Assembly (NCBI RefSeq): GCF_918797505.1
Contig: NC_092793.1
Coordinates: 64,103,660 to 64,167,659 of the forward strand
DNA length: 64,000 bases
Direction of reading: 5' to 3'
From: Bemisia tabaci
Lineage: Eukaryota > Arthropoda > Insecta > Hemiptera > Aleyrodidae
Shown: one piece after another, positions 34,773 to 46,026 of the stretch
Layout: the number at the start of each line of letters is the position of its first letter
How positions within the stretch are numbered: the first letter of the stretch is position 1
The notes under the pieces: generated by a model
Seen by the model: only the letters and a program-made list of their open reading frames with translations
Told to the model about the DNA's origin: nothing
The model's database searches: none
Translations under genes and position numbers: made by a program

Positions 34773-37179
34773 TTGTTTTTTTGGCGCGTATACGTAGTAT
34801 ACCGCCTTTGCGATCGTTTCGAACCCTGCTCGATACAATAACCGAGTCCCTTAGTTCCTTACCGAAAAGTGACTACCGCGAACTTCTGAGATTTTCCAAA
34901 GCGTGTAAAAAGTTTATTTATCCGTCAATAATTATGATTTAAAGTTGTTTCTCATTCTGGGGCTCGCTAGTTTATGTGCAGTGAATACCAAGAGTCTACG
35001 TTACTTGGTTTTTTTAAAAAAAGCCTAAGAGTACGACGCGCTGATTTAAAATATGCATATATAAAAGCGAACTGATTCGAGGATGGCTGACCAGTTCGGC
35101 ACTCCTTGAATGAGAATTTCACTCACTCCGTTTTGTTCAAAACGTTGCTTTGACATACCTCCACACCACTGTTATCCTTTTCAAAAGTTGGTACTCCTTG
35201 CTCTGATAGCCGGGGCCAGCAGGATAGTGGTAAGTGCAATCTGTGATGAGCCTCGAGACTCATTAGACCATTTGCTAAACGTGGCTCATACAGGAGTCCA
35301 CTCAGCCCTCTCTTCCCCACGCTCCTGATCACTGCGTCGGCGTCACGAAGAACAATGGGCCTTGGGCCGCCTTGGGTCCCGACGCGGCCGATACCCGTAC
35401 CCCAATTACTCACGCTTCATTAACCATTTCACCGTCACGCTAGGATTCATCCAATTTTCAAAAAAAATTGTTTCGCGTGTATTTAGCAATTTTTTCCTTA
35501 CTCTCCGTTAAAACACAAATAAAAAGAGACCTCATTCATAAAAATCGGCCGAATAGAAGAGAAGTTACAGTAATCGAAATCCGAAGAAATTAACAAAACC
35601 TCGACTTCTCGATACGAAAAATAAAATGAAGGGGAAAAAAAGAAAGTATAAATTACAATTAAATATAATTGACCTCAGAATTTGACAAGCAATTCATTTA
35701 TATACCTAACGCTGAAAAAACTGGGAGACATTACAAAAAATTCGCCTCTTGCAAGGGGCTTCTTTGTAAGAATTTTGACCTGAAGACGACGGTCGAATAA
35801 CAGCAGTACTCCATACAATACACGGTGTGCCTGAACGAGTTAAACATTTTTTATACGTCCAAATCGAAAAATCTTTATATTTTTAACTACAATATCTCTT
35901 GAATCGTTTAAGCCAAAAAAAAAAAAATTCCGTCGAGATTCTGGAACGTAAAGGCGCTTAGAAGTATTCTGGGGCTATAATAGCTAAATCATTGGTAGTA
36001 AATCCCGTTATATTATTAAAAAGAAATTGACTCCATAGTTTAATTCCTTAGTTTCTTGAATACGATTATTTTAAGCACTTAAACATTTATGCCACCAATT
36101 TTAGCCATGGGGTGATTTCCTGAGAGCCGATAATATCACGAATTTCTCATAGAACCCTTCAACAGTGGCTTGCTTTTTTGGCAGCCGATTCGGCCATCGA
36201 ACCGGAGTTTAAATGGAAGCTGATAATAACCCAAAGCTCTGAGAAAAATTTTGAGATGAGTATAAGAACGGTTTGTTGTAAGTAAGGAGGAGAGGCGGGC
36301 AAAGCGGCTAAAATTCGATCTAATTTTTACAGTTTTTCTGTTGAATTAATGTTGCCGCGGGCTTCTGACTGTGTCCACACATAGTTTCTGTTCAGCATAT
36401 CGATACATAAGTATTTACACACGAAGAATCTATTTTCACGTCGGGGAGTCGACATATTTTGATTTTTTCGATTTTATACGGAAAATTGATGGTTTTTCGG
36501 GATTGAAATTATTATTGTTTCATGAAAAATAAATGCACCCAAAATAACTATAGCATATTGATTTTCACACATTTGCACTCACGAAATTGGTTGGTAAATT
36601 CAACGAGTGGGTGCATCGACCTGGTATATCAAGTTTCTGCAATTTTTTACGGCAAATCAGTAGATTTTCGGGATGTAGATTGCTTACTTTCAATTGATGA
36701 ATGAATAAAGCAACGACATGGTTGAACTTCTTTGCATGGAAAGACGTTTAAAATAACAAAATCAAGACGTATTTAATGCAATTGCATTTATATCGAGGCA
36801 TTTCTTTTCAATAATATGACGGGATTTATACTACCGGTGATTTGGGTATTTTAGCCCCAAAATACCTTTAAATCGACTTTATCTTCTAGGAGTTCGACAG
36901 AATTTTTCCTTTCTTCGCTCCAATTATTCCGTAGCACTTTTCTTCAAGAATCTGATAAGATTTTGCTTGAGGCAGATCAAAAAACTTAAATTCGATTAGC
37001 TTCCTACATTCACAATACACGGTCTCGTCAAGGTGCGTCTTTGACCTCGCAGTGTTGGATCTTGAATTCTCTTGTTGTGCTGTTTGCCTATTTTGAAATC
37101 TCTGTAAATGAAAACTAAAGGGGTTGGTATGTGCGAGTTAATGACGCGCCTTATCAACACATTGTGTTGGAGTTCACTG
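34773..37179. other. Unrecognised interior of the ACAGGGTGTCTC element
   Basis: No domain, repeat pair or RNA gene recognised. A GC-rich block at about 35150-35420 is unlike its AT-rich surroundings and could be a fragment of another element. The 96-codon minus frame there has no known motif. Confidence 0.4.
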
Positions 37180-37595
37180 CTTGTTTTTTTTTCTTATCGA
37201 AAATGCAGTGTTTAAGAATTTTGTTGGCGGAGAGTTTGGTTTGATACGGCGATTCTATTGGACGTGGGAAATTTTTGAAAAGAGCATGAAAAAAATGTTT
37301 CAACCTCTGCCAATTTTCTTGAAAAATTGTCCGATGTACATTCAATTTGGACAGTGTGGCTTGTTTTTTAACGTAGAATTGATTTCTGAAATAAAAAAGT
37401 AGGGGTGCCATTTGAAAAGTTCGACTTACGGGTGGGGCACCCCCCGCCCCGCGCCTCTCCCGCAGTTTCGGAACATGTTAAATACGCCCAAAGGTGTCCC
37501 CTCGATATAAACGAACACGTCTTTCGCCGTTTTCCGAAATTTCGACTGGTTCATCAGATATCCAAGGTGGCTCCTTTTTCGTGAGACACCCTGTA

Positions 37596-38496
37596 TAGAG
37601 CAACATACTTTTTGCTAAAAGGTGTTTTTGTCCCTCCGAGCAGCCTGTAGCTAGGTCAAAAAGACGATTTCAATCACCTTTTCAGCAATTTTGCACTATT
37701 TGTTTTAGTGACTTGGCAACATGCAAAACTTGGAATTCAATATTGACCCTGTGTCTCTGAAAATTTAATTAAGCTACAGCTTACTGTCTCTAATCAGCTT
37801 ATAGGAATTAGGTCATAACTCGGCTGAATTTATGACTAAATCACCCAAACAGTAAGCATCACCAGAATGACATAAATAGTAGTTTTTCTGACTTTAGAGT
37901 CTCATTTCTTTTCGTAATCGTAAAGATGTTTCGTTGCACAATATTGTGTCCTACAGCCTACAGCATGGAGCTCCAAGGTAATAGAAAAGTTGACTCCAGC
38001 TTGATATGTTTGTATTAGTTTTCAGCTTTTTTCCAAAACCATTTTCTCCCATTGTTTAAATCCAACCTGAAGCCTTAGGGTTCAGGTAGGTGAATTCAAA
38101 TAAGGGTCCAATTCCAGATTGTATTTCCTCCCAAAATTTTTTTGTGAATTATTGGACAAACCAAACTTTATTTTGACTATCATTAGGTGTAGAATTAGGA
38201 AATATAGCTCGTTGAGCTAAATAGTTGGGCTTAAACCCAAATTTCCACCGTCAAGTGTATCACTTCCCAAAATTGCTCTAATTTTGCCTGATTTCCCAAA
38301 TTTTCATCTCAGAGGTGACATACATAATGCTTTTCATTGAAAATTGAACACAATTTTCATAAAAGCATCGTCGAGCACTATATTAAAGCGTAATTGAAAA
38401 CATGTAACTCTTTCATGCCTTGCAGAACCAAAAAAAATGAGATAAAATTCATGCGTCATGAAGCTTATTCTGCTTGTCTTTTAGACAGTTCCGTCT
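37596..38496. other. Non-coding stretch with a dispersed repeat
   Basis: Holds the inverted second copy (about 37790-38090) of the repeat at 5071-5340. No exon recognised. Confidence 0.45.
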
Positions 38497-39069
38497 TGTC
38501 ACAGGTATTGAAATACCAGTAACTTGCTCTTTTCTTAAACTTATCAATTTTCTATGCATATTCTGTTCACTCATTAGGGATGGCTGGATTTCGTACACTT
38601 TCCTCTTTTTCAGTCCTATCTCCCAGCCATCACCTTAAATTACCCATTACTTTTATTACTGAACTTGCAACTGATAGCTCCACTCATTATAGCCAGCCAT
38701 ATAGCAGCATTATAGCATTATTAATGCATTGGCGTATTATTATGCCAGCATTATAGCAGCGTGTAGACTTGTTGTCTCACCACCTGTGACGTCAGCAAGT
38801 CTATAAAAGCTTCCGCTGCCCCAAAATCGAGGTCTGACTCCATCCCCGACCCGTACTAGTACGTAGTGCCCATTTTCGCCCTTTTGGCACATTTTTAAGC
38901 GACTATTTCAATCTTGTAATTTTGTAACTTTATCCTCTCTTTCGGTCTCAATACAACTCCAAATTTTCCATCTCAAAATTTCTTCATTTAATTCCATCCC
39001 AAGTAGTTTGTGGTTCCTACTCAAAGAGCAACTGGTGCCGAACGGTATTTCCAAAACCTAACTTTAACA
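38497..39069 (+). repeat. 5' LTR
   Basis: TGTCACAGG start and TTTAACA end. Compared with the 3' LTR it has 56 extra bases at about 38700-38758, an imperfect repeat of AGCAGCATTATAGCA-like words with a TTAATGCATT core. Otherwise nearly identical. Confidence 0.95.
38787..38820 (+). promoter_or_regulatory. LTR promoter: CRE-like palindrome and TATA box
   Basis: TGACGTCA, a perfect CRE/ATF-type palindrome, lies at 38787-38794, and TATAAAA begins at 38812, 17 bp downstream. The same pair recurs in the 3' LTR (45306-45313 and 45321). This is the expected pol II promoter of the element. Confidence 0.7.
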
Positions 39070-39975
39070 TGGTGCCGAAACCAGCTTCACCAAGTTACGC
39101 GTGAAGTATGGACGGACCGGCTCTCTCCCGATCGTGCTATTTTTCCTTTGCACCAGACACTGTGCACCTTTCAAAGTTCCTATTGCTGAAAAGACGTGAA
39201 GTTCCTGTTCCACCCGGAACAGATGAGCAGTTTTTTTTACGGGGTTACCCTTTTCCTCGTGCCTATGGGCAAAGTGAAAAAAAAAGACGTACCACCATCC
39301 GGACTTGGACTCTTTGTGATCTCTGGCTCTATCCTTCTCTCTGGCCTCAAGTCTCCAGCCGTTTCTGCCTCTTTTTCTTGGACTTCTCGACTTTTCTGTG
39401 ATATTTTTGTGAACTGTGCTTAAAAGACTTTCCGACCATCTGGATTACTGTGATTTAGTGCTTAAGTGTCTAGTGTTAAGTTTCCTCAGCGACAGTGGTA
39501 ACGTAGACTAATTTTCTTTCATTTTTCTCTTTTTTTCCCCAGTTCCTTAACTTTTTGCTTTGCTCGATGTTCCTTAATTTTTTTTTGTCTCTCTTTGCTC
39601 TCTCTCTTTTGATTTGCCTTTTTTTTTGTACCTGTATATACCCAGATAACAATTTCAACGTTGACAACAACGTAGAATTCCACGTTTCTCGTGAAACCTT
39701 CCACGTGGAAAGCAACGTGTACCGGAACGTGTAACTCTACGTGGATGTCCATGTATTAAGTACCGTTTCCGGAACGTTCCCGTGTAAACGTTGTCAGCGA
39801 CAACGTTTACAGGAACGTTTCAGTGTCCACGTCGCAGGAACGTTGCAGTGTCTAAATTGCAGGGACGTGCAGTAACATTAGAATCCATTTTATTCGCAAA
39901 ACATAGTGTGACATTCATTTTTGGGCTTTTCACAGTTTGTGCGTCTCTTTCCCTCCTAACGTGTTTACGATTAGA

Positions 39976-42784
39976 AAAGGAGGGGTATCGATAAGGGCCG
40001 ATTTTGGCCCCACTTCAAAAAATCATCTGAATCCATATTTTAAGGACCCTAGGGTAGGTGCATTCTGGCGCAAAATATTTTTGCGATTGTGCATCGTTTT
40101 CCTGCCAAAACAGCCGACTCAATTTTTCGGCTGAAAAATGGTTTTAATTTTATGACGAGCCCCAAAAAGCTTTGTTTCATGAGTACGGGAGGTTCATATA
40201 CGTAATTTTTTGCGTGCTTTTCAATGTAACAGGCGAAAATTGTCTAAACCCACTTTTGAGGGGTCATTCTAGACATTTTCAACGATTTTTGGGGGTTTTT
40301 TGGCAATTTCTCACCTATAACTAGAAAACTGATGATTATACAACAAAAACGATTGCAGATTCAAAAAGAGCGTAAAAAATCCGTTAGAAATCATTGGTTA
40401 GACATTTTCTCAGCTTAAACTGTCAACACGAAAAACAGCTCTAAACTTGAGAAAACCGAAAAAACTGCATTTTCCACGATTATTAGTCTTCATTTACACC
40501 CAGCACAATTTTGCCACATCACCAAAATTTAACAGATTAAAGTTACATACCAGTACATGAAACACGCAAAAATTACGGTGTGAAAAATTGTGCTCATAGT
40601 TAAAAATGGACTTTTGTTGAATGGAACCATCCTTGAATAAAAGATGAAAATTCTCTAACTCTCCGGGAAGATTCGCCAATCATTCACGGGATACCTGTAT
40701 CCGGGTAATTTTTTGCGTACTTTCGATTGAAACGAGTGAAAATGGTGAAAAATCATGTTAAGTGGGCCATTCAAAGAATTTTTCAAGATTTTATGGGGGT
40801 TTTGGGGTTTTTCTGTGGGGGGGGGGGGGGGTTAGGGGTTGTTGGGGGGCTTGGAGAGCATTTTTGTTTGTAATACACCAAAAAAATAACAAATTCAGAA
40901 AGAACGCGAAAAATTCGATTGGATTCGATACTTGACACTCTCTCTCAGCTTGGACTGTCCACACGAAAAACGGTCTCAAACTCGAGAAACTGGAAAAAAC
41001 GGCCTTTTCTCCAGCTCCCCAGTCATAATTTACATCAATAGCTTAACAAAAGGTTTTTTGGTTGTTTTTTTTTTGGTAAAACCCCCTCTAATGGAGATAT
41101 ATTTTTTTAAATTTTTTTTTATTATAATTATTCATTCATTTATTTCTTTCATTATTAAACAAGTCACTTTATTCTGAACAATCATATACAAACTGTATAC
41201 TTAGTACTAAAATACATCGCATTACAGTTAAAAAATTAAATAAGGGCCTTATATCTGCCTTCTGCATACACACCCGAACCACCCTCTGGTATTTCTTCAA
41301 TAAAACCTAGTGGAGTTATTGACCGTTAAAAAAAATACCGTTTTACCGTACGTCCTGACCAACTTTATTTGCGACGTGCGGTAATACGGTATTTTTTTTA
41401 CGGTCAATAACTCCATTGAGAGGGGTTTTACGAAAAAAAAAACGAAAATACCTTTTGTTAAGCTATTGATGAGCACTTCACGAAACCACAATTTTTGTCG
41501 GTTCCGACAATTAAGACAGCCACTGTGACGTCTTATCTAAACACGTGCGGTATTTTTTTCAAAAATTGAACTCCCCGAAACTCGAGAACCACGCATCGTA
41601 GAAGATTTTGGTACGGGACTTTTCTGCTTGTTTTGAGCCATGGAACAACCCCTGGAAGTTTGTCGTCACTTAGTTGTTACACCTTGTATACTGCTTAACG
41701 ATCTAACCTGTTAAGTGACCAGGATGTAAATTATGACTGGGGAGCTGGAGAAAAGGCCGTTTTTTCCAGTTTCTCGAGTTTGAGACCGTTTTTCGTGTGG
41801 ACAGTCCAAGCTGAGAGAGAGTGTCAAGTATCGAATCCAATCGAATTTCTCGCGTTCTTTCTGAATTTGTTATTTTTTTGGTGTATTACAAACAAAAAAT
41901 GCTCTCCAAGCCCCCCAACAACCCCTAACCCCCCCCCCCCCCCACAGAAAAACCCCAAAACCCCATAAAATCTTGAAAAATTCTTTGAATGGCCCACTTA
42001 ACATGATTTTTCACCATTTTCACTCGTTTCAATCGAAAGTACGCAAAAAATTACCCGGATACAGGTATCCCGTGAATGATTGGCGAATCTTCCCGGAGAG
42101 TTAGAGAATTTTCATCTTTTATTCAAGGATGGTTCCATTCAACAAAAGTCCATTTTTAACTATGAGCACAATTTTTCCACACCGTAATTTTTGGCGTGTT
42201 TCATGTACTGGTATGTAACTTTAATCTGTTAAATTTTGGTGATGTGGCAAAATTGTGCTGGGTGTAAATGAAAACTAATAATCGTGGAAAATGCAGTTTT
42301 TTCGGTTTTCTCAAGTTTAGAGCTGTTTTTCGTGTTGACAGTTTAAGCTGAGAAAATGTCTAACCAATGATTTCTAACGGATTTTTTACGCTCTTTTTGA
42401 ATCTGCAATCGTTTTTGTTGTATAATCATCAGTTTTCTAGTTATAGGTGAGAAATTGCCAAAAAACCCCAAAAATCGTTGAAAATGTCTAGAATGACCCC
42501 TCAAAAGTGGGTTTAGACAATTTTCGCCTGTTACATTGAAAAGCACGCAAAAAATTACGTATATGAACCTCCCGTACTCATGAAACAAAGCTTTTTGGGG
42601 CTCGTCATAAAATTAAAACCATTTTTCAGCCGAAAAATTGAGTCGGCTGTTTTGGCAGGAAAACGATGCACAATCGCAAAAATATTTTGCGCCAGAATGC
42701 ACCTACCCTAGGGTACTTAAAATATGGGTTCAGATGATTTTTTGAAGTGGGGCCAAAATCGGCCCTTATCGATACCCCTCCTTT
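39976..42784. mobile_element. Foldback element, AGGGGTATCGATAAGGG family, copy 2
   Basis: Ends AAAGGAGGGGTATCGATAAG and exact complement. Arms of about 1.1 kb are nearly perfect; the centre contains a second palindrome (41318-41415) built from a GACCGTAAAAAAAATACCGT-type sequence. The core termini match 1387-2243. No transposase. A transcript of this region would form a very long hairpin. Confidence 0.88.
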
Positions 42785-43447
42785 CGTTAATTATATACTT
42801 ATTTGCGATAAATGACGATTAATTAAAATACTATCATTCACTTCATAGGCACGACTTTCATTTAGGTGTACGTACAAGAGGAGGAATAAGCACTTTCAGT
42901 TTTAAAGTAGAACATGAGGTCTATGGGTTAAAATTGTGGTCATTGACTTGAGATACAGAATTAGAAATAGACAAGTAAGTGCAAACCAGATAATTAATGA
43001 ACTTTTATGTATGTAAAACACGGAGGTATAAGCATCACTTCAAGCACAACATTAAACTGCGAAAATCACTGCAATATCAAGATAACAAATGGTGGACTCT
43101 CTCGAGCAGTTGCAACCTTTGCTGATCAGACTGATTCCAGGAACTTGGTTGGTGCCGACATGGGCTGCGCATGCGCTGTAGACTTTTTGAGTAATCTGCG
43201 CCGCGAAATGCAGCGCCACCTAGTGGGCGCTCCTGGCCTGTGTCCTGCCTGTGCTGCCTTTTCTAGTACAACGTGTTTTGGACTACGTTGAATTATACGT
43301 CCCGGAAACGTAGACAGCGAAGCGGCGAAAGAGCGATTTTAACTTTTTAGGTTAGGTTTACAGAGCAACGTTCCTTTCCACGTTCCTGTTACGTCGCCAG
43401 TGAGACGTTTTCGGAGCACCCCTGTTCTTCCATGTTGATTACTACGT

Positions 43448-44043
43448 AGAAATTGTAAGGCCTTGTCTCGACGGCGCAACTGTTGAGGGAATTAGGTGCA
43501 ACTGCAGCGAGTTTGTTGCACCAACCGAAATTCCCTGTCTCGACGCGCACGCATGTGTTCCTGGAACTTTTAGGCGGGAATATTTGAACAACATTAATAT
43601 TTTTAGGTTAAATGATGTCAATTGAGGTAACTGAACTGACAATTATGAACGGGAGGTGAATATTTTGCGTTATTTCGACCAGGTATAAAACAAAAAACAA
43701 TAACATAACACAGATTTGGATAAAAAGAAAATATATTCGATAAAATTGTATTTTCTTGCTGTAGTGATATGCTATAAACGAAAATATAAAATTAATACTG
43801 AAATGTATACAAATATTTCTAAGTAATAACCGCTCCGGAATAAAACACCCGTAATAAACTCCCGCTTCACGTGTAACCAGCGTTTATCAATTCAAAATAC
43901 TAAGAAGGTAAACAACTGTTGAGGTTCCGCCAGGTTTCTGACCTTGAAAGTTTCTCTTATAAGTGAAACATTTTTGAGACACTTCCTTCCTTCAACAGTT
44001 GCGTCAGCTTCCCTCAACAGTTGCGCCGTCGAGACAAGGCCTA
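43448..44043. mobile_element. PIF/Harbinger-like MITE
   Basis: TIR of about 30 bp beginning GGCCTTGTCTCGACGGCGCA, with TAA on each side. The GG start and TAA duplication are the Harbinger signature. The interior is AT-rich and non-coding. It is inserted between the two right-hand ACGT clusters of 39641-44111. Confidence 0.8.
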
Positions 44044-44113
44044 AACGTTCCCGGAATGTTTCAAGGTCTACGTTGATTTCCACGTTGCTGAAACGTTCGA
44101 TGTTATCTGGGTA

Positions 44114-45071
44114 GCTTCTCTCTCTTCCCGGTGTTCACCGTGTTGCTGTTGCGCTGCCGATCGTCCGGTATCAACTTCAACGCAGGTGTCGTTTCCCAGC
44201 ATTCGGCACCCACCCCAACCTAGTCTTAACCGGTGGCCCGTGTGTCGTTCCCAAAGTACGACACCACCCCAAATCTTCTCTATCTTTAAGTCTAGTTTTA
44301 AGTCAACCTCCCCTAAAAAAGACAAATCAATCGATCTCTATGCTCACCCTCCCGTACCTTTTTCTTAGAGCATTTTCTCTCTCCATTTTGTCGAATTTGT
44401 TCCTCTAATCTTTTCCTCATTCGACTTAATCTCTCTATCGAGCTTATCAATTTGTATTTATGAACTGTGTTTTTAGCCTTCACTCTTTTTCAGTATTTTT
44501 CTATTGTCAATGTCAAGGCTACTCTCTGTCACTATCTCTTCTCAATCTTATCGCCTTCCGCGATTGTGACAGTTATTTCACCTCTCAAACTCTTTTACTT
44601 CTCTTGTTTACTTCTTTTTTTGCTTTGTCTACTTACCTGTTCCACTGTTGTCGCTCGCGCCCTCTCATTTTTGTATTTCTAGTCACAATTTTTAGTCACT
44701 CTCTAGTCAACTCTCTTTTCTATTATTTTCTAAATTTGTTTACTCTGTTGACTAGTTCAGTCTATAATCTCTGTAGTTATTCGTTGCAAGCTTTCCCATT
44801 TTCGCACAGCATTCCACCTGTTTTTCGCTTGAAGAATCCATCCTAGTATGAATGTTTCCGGAACCGTATGAATGATCTTTTCCTCTATGGATTTTTCACG
44901 TTAGTAATCTTCCTTTCCCCCCTCTTTTCGTACTTTTTTTCTTACTTTTTTTGTAACTTAAATTCTTTTTTTTTTAGTTGACACCCCATTTCTGCCCTTC
45001 AGGACCAATTTTTCTTTACTTTTTTTTTCATTTTTGAATTGCGAGGTCGCAATTTTCTCTCACCAGGGGGA
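44114..45071 (+). other. Right internal region of the LTR element
   Basis: Pyrimidine-rich, with a 128-codon hydrophobic plus-strand frame (44460-44846) that reflects T/C richness and has no domain I know. Ends in the purine tract AGGGGGA before the 3' LTR. Confidence 0.6.
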
Positions 45072-45588
45072 TGTCACAGGTATTGAAATACCAGTAACTT
45101 GCTCTTTTCTTAAACTTATCAATTTTCTATGCATATTCTGTTCACTCATTAGGGATGGCTGGATTTCGTACACTTTCCTCTTTTTCAGTCCTATCTCCCA
45201 GCCATCACCTTAAATTACCCATTACTTTTATTACTGAACTTGCAACTGATAGCTCCACTCATTATAGCCAGCCAATAGCGTGTAGACTTGTTGTCTCACC
45301 ACCTGTGACGTCAGCAAGTCTATAAAAGCTTCCGCTGCCCCAAAATCGAGGTCTGACTCCATCCCCGACCCGTACTAGTACGTAGTGCCCATTTTCGCCC
45401 TTTTGGCACATTTTTAAGTGACTATTTCAATCTTGTAATTTTGTAACTTTTTCCTCTCTTTCGGTCTCAATACAACTCCAAATTTTCCATCTCAAAATTT
45501 CTTCATTTAATTCCATCCCAAGTAGTTTGTTGTTCCTACTCAAAGAGCAACTGGTGCCGAACGGTATTTCCAAAACCTAACTTTGACA
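45072..45588 (+). repeat. 3' LTR
   Basis: 517 bp, TGTCACAGG start, TTTGACA end. Lacks the 56 bp segment of the 5' LTR. Contains the same CRE-like and TATA motifs. Confidence 0.95.
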
Positions 45589-45593
45589 CGTCT

Positions 45594-46026
45594 GTATATC
45601 AAAATGCGTCCTGTCTTCCTTTAACACGAGAAGAAGCTTTTATTTCTTGGGATATTGCCGTACAAAATGGATCAAAAACACCGAATTTTAAAACTTCGAG
45701 TGGGCGTGTACCCGCTAAAGTAGAGATAAAGCCAGGAAAAGTTTGAGGAATTGCATTAACATGTCAATTACCTACACTGGTCAACTTTTTTTTTTTTTTT
45801 GACTTTCCGAAGATTTGCCAACGGTTTCGGAGTAGATTTCTGGCGCTGATTCTGAAGATCCCCTCCATTTACCTGTATCAGTGCGACTTATCTCGGGAAA
45901 GTTCGAAATTTTTCCGGAGAAATCGGAATTTTCCCTAAAAATCTAGCTTTTCCAGCAGAGCCAATTTTCCGGGAGAATCTGTGCACGATGGGAAAAACCT
46001 AAGAATTTTTCGATTTCGTAGCCTAA
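45594..46026. other. Non-coding stretch between LTR element and foldback
   Basis: A 14 bp T run near 45788-45801 and sequence resembling other foldback-associated repeats; no definite element or exon. Confidence 0.35.

Larger units (their letters stand above)
33907..37595. mobile_element. Foldback element, ACAGGGTGTCTC ends, copy 1
   Basis: Ends TACAGGGTGTCTCATGAAAA and complement of TACAGGGTGTCTCACGAAAA. Arms of about 400 bp (33907-34310 and 37180-37595) are roughly 85% alike and share GGCACCCCTACTTTTTTATT and CAGAGGTTGAAACATTTTT. TATAGAGCA occurs just before the left end and just after the right end, possibly part of a long duplication. The centre holds another foldback (34317-34772) and 2.4 kb of unrecognised sequence. 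Confidence 0.75.
39641..44111. mobile_element. ACGT-studded DNA element inside the LTR element
   Basis: Ends CCCAGATAACA and TGTTATCTGGG, with TA on both sides (39639-39640 and 44112-44113). The left 220 bp contain 14 ACGT words, most inside AACGT, ACGTT or CACGT contexts; the right end contains about 13 more (43260-43445 and 44041-44100) once a Harbinger-like MITE is removed. A 2.8 kb foldback fills much of the interior. No coding found. Superfamily unknown. Confidence 0.75.
38497..45588 (+). mobile_element. Non-autonomous LTR retrotransposon, young, with nested DNA elements
   Basis: Two LTRs (38497-39069 and 45072-45588) are flanked by the exact 5 bp duplication CGTCT (38492-38496 and 45589-45593). 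The left LTR is followed by TGGTGCCGAAACC, a primer-binding-site-like sequence; a purine run AGGGGGA lies directly before the right LTR. The LTRs differ by a few substitutions plus one 56 bp segment. Removing a later insertion (39641-44111) leaves only about 1.5 kb internal sequence with no gag, protease, RT or integrase. It would need proteins from a related full-length element. Confidence 0.92.

Noticed and set aside
35150..35420. Fragment of rRNA or a conserved gene in the GC-rich block
   Set aside because: No rRNA landmark recognised and no stable reading frame with domain character.
44460..44846. 128-codon plus-strand frame in the LTR element
   Set aside because: Hydrophobic Ser/Leu/Phe-rich peptide produced by a T/C-rich tract; no domain and no sign of selection. 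Not called as a gene.
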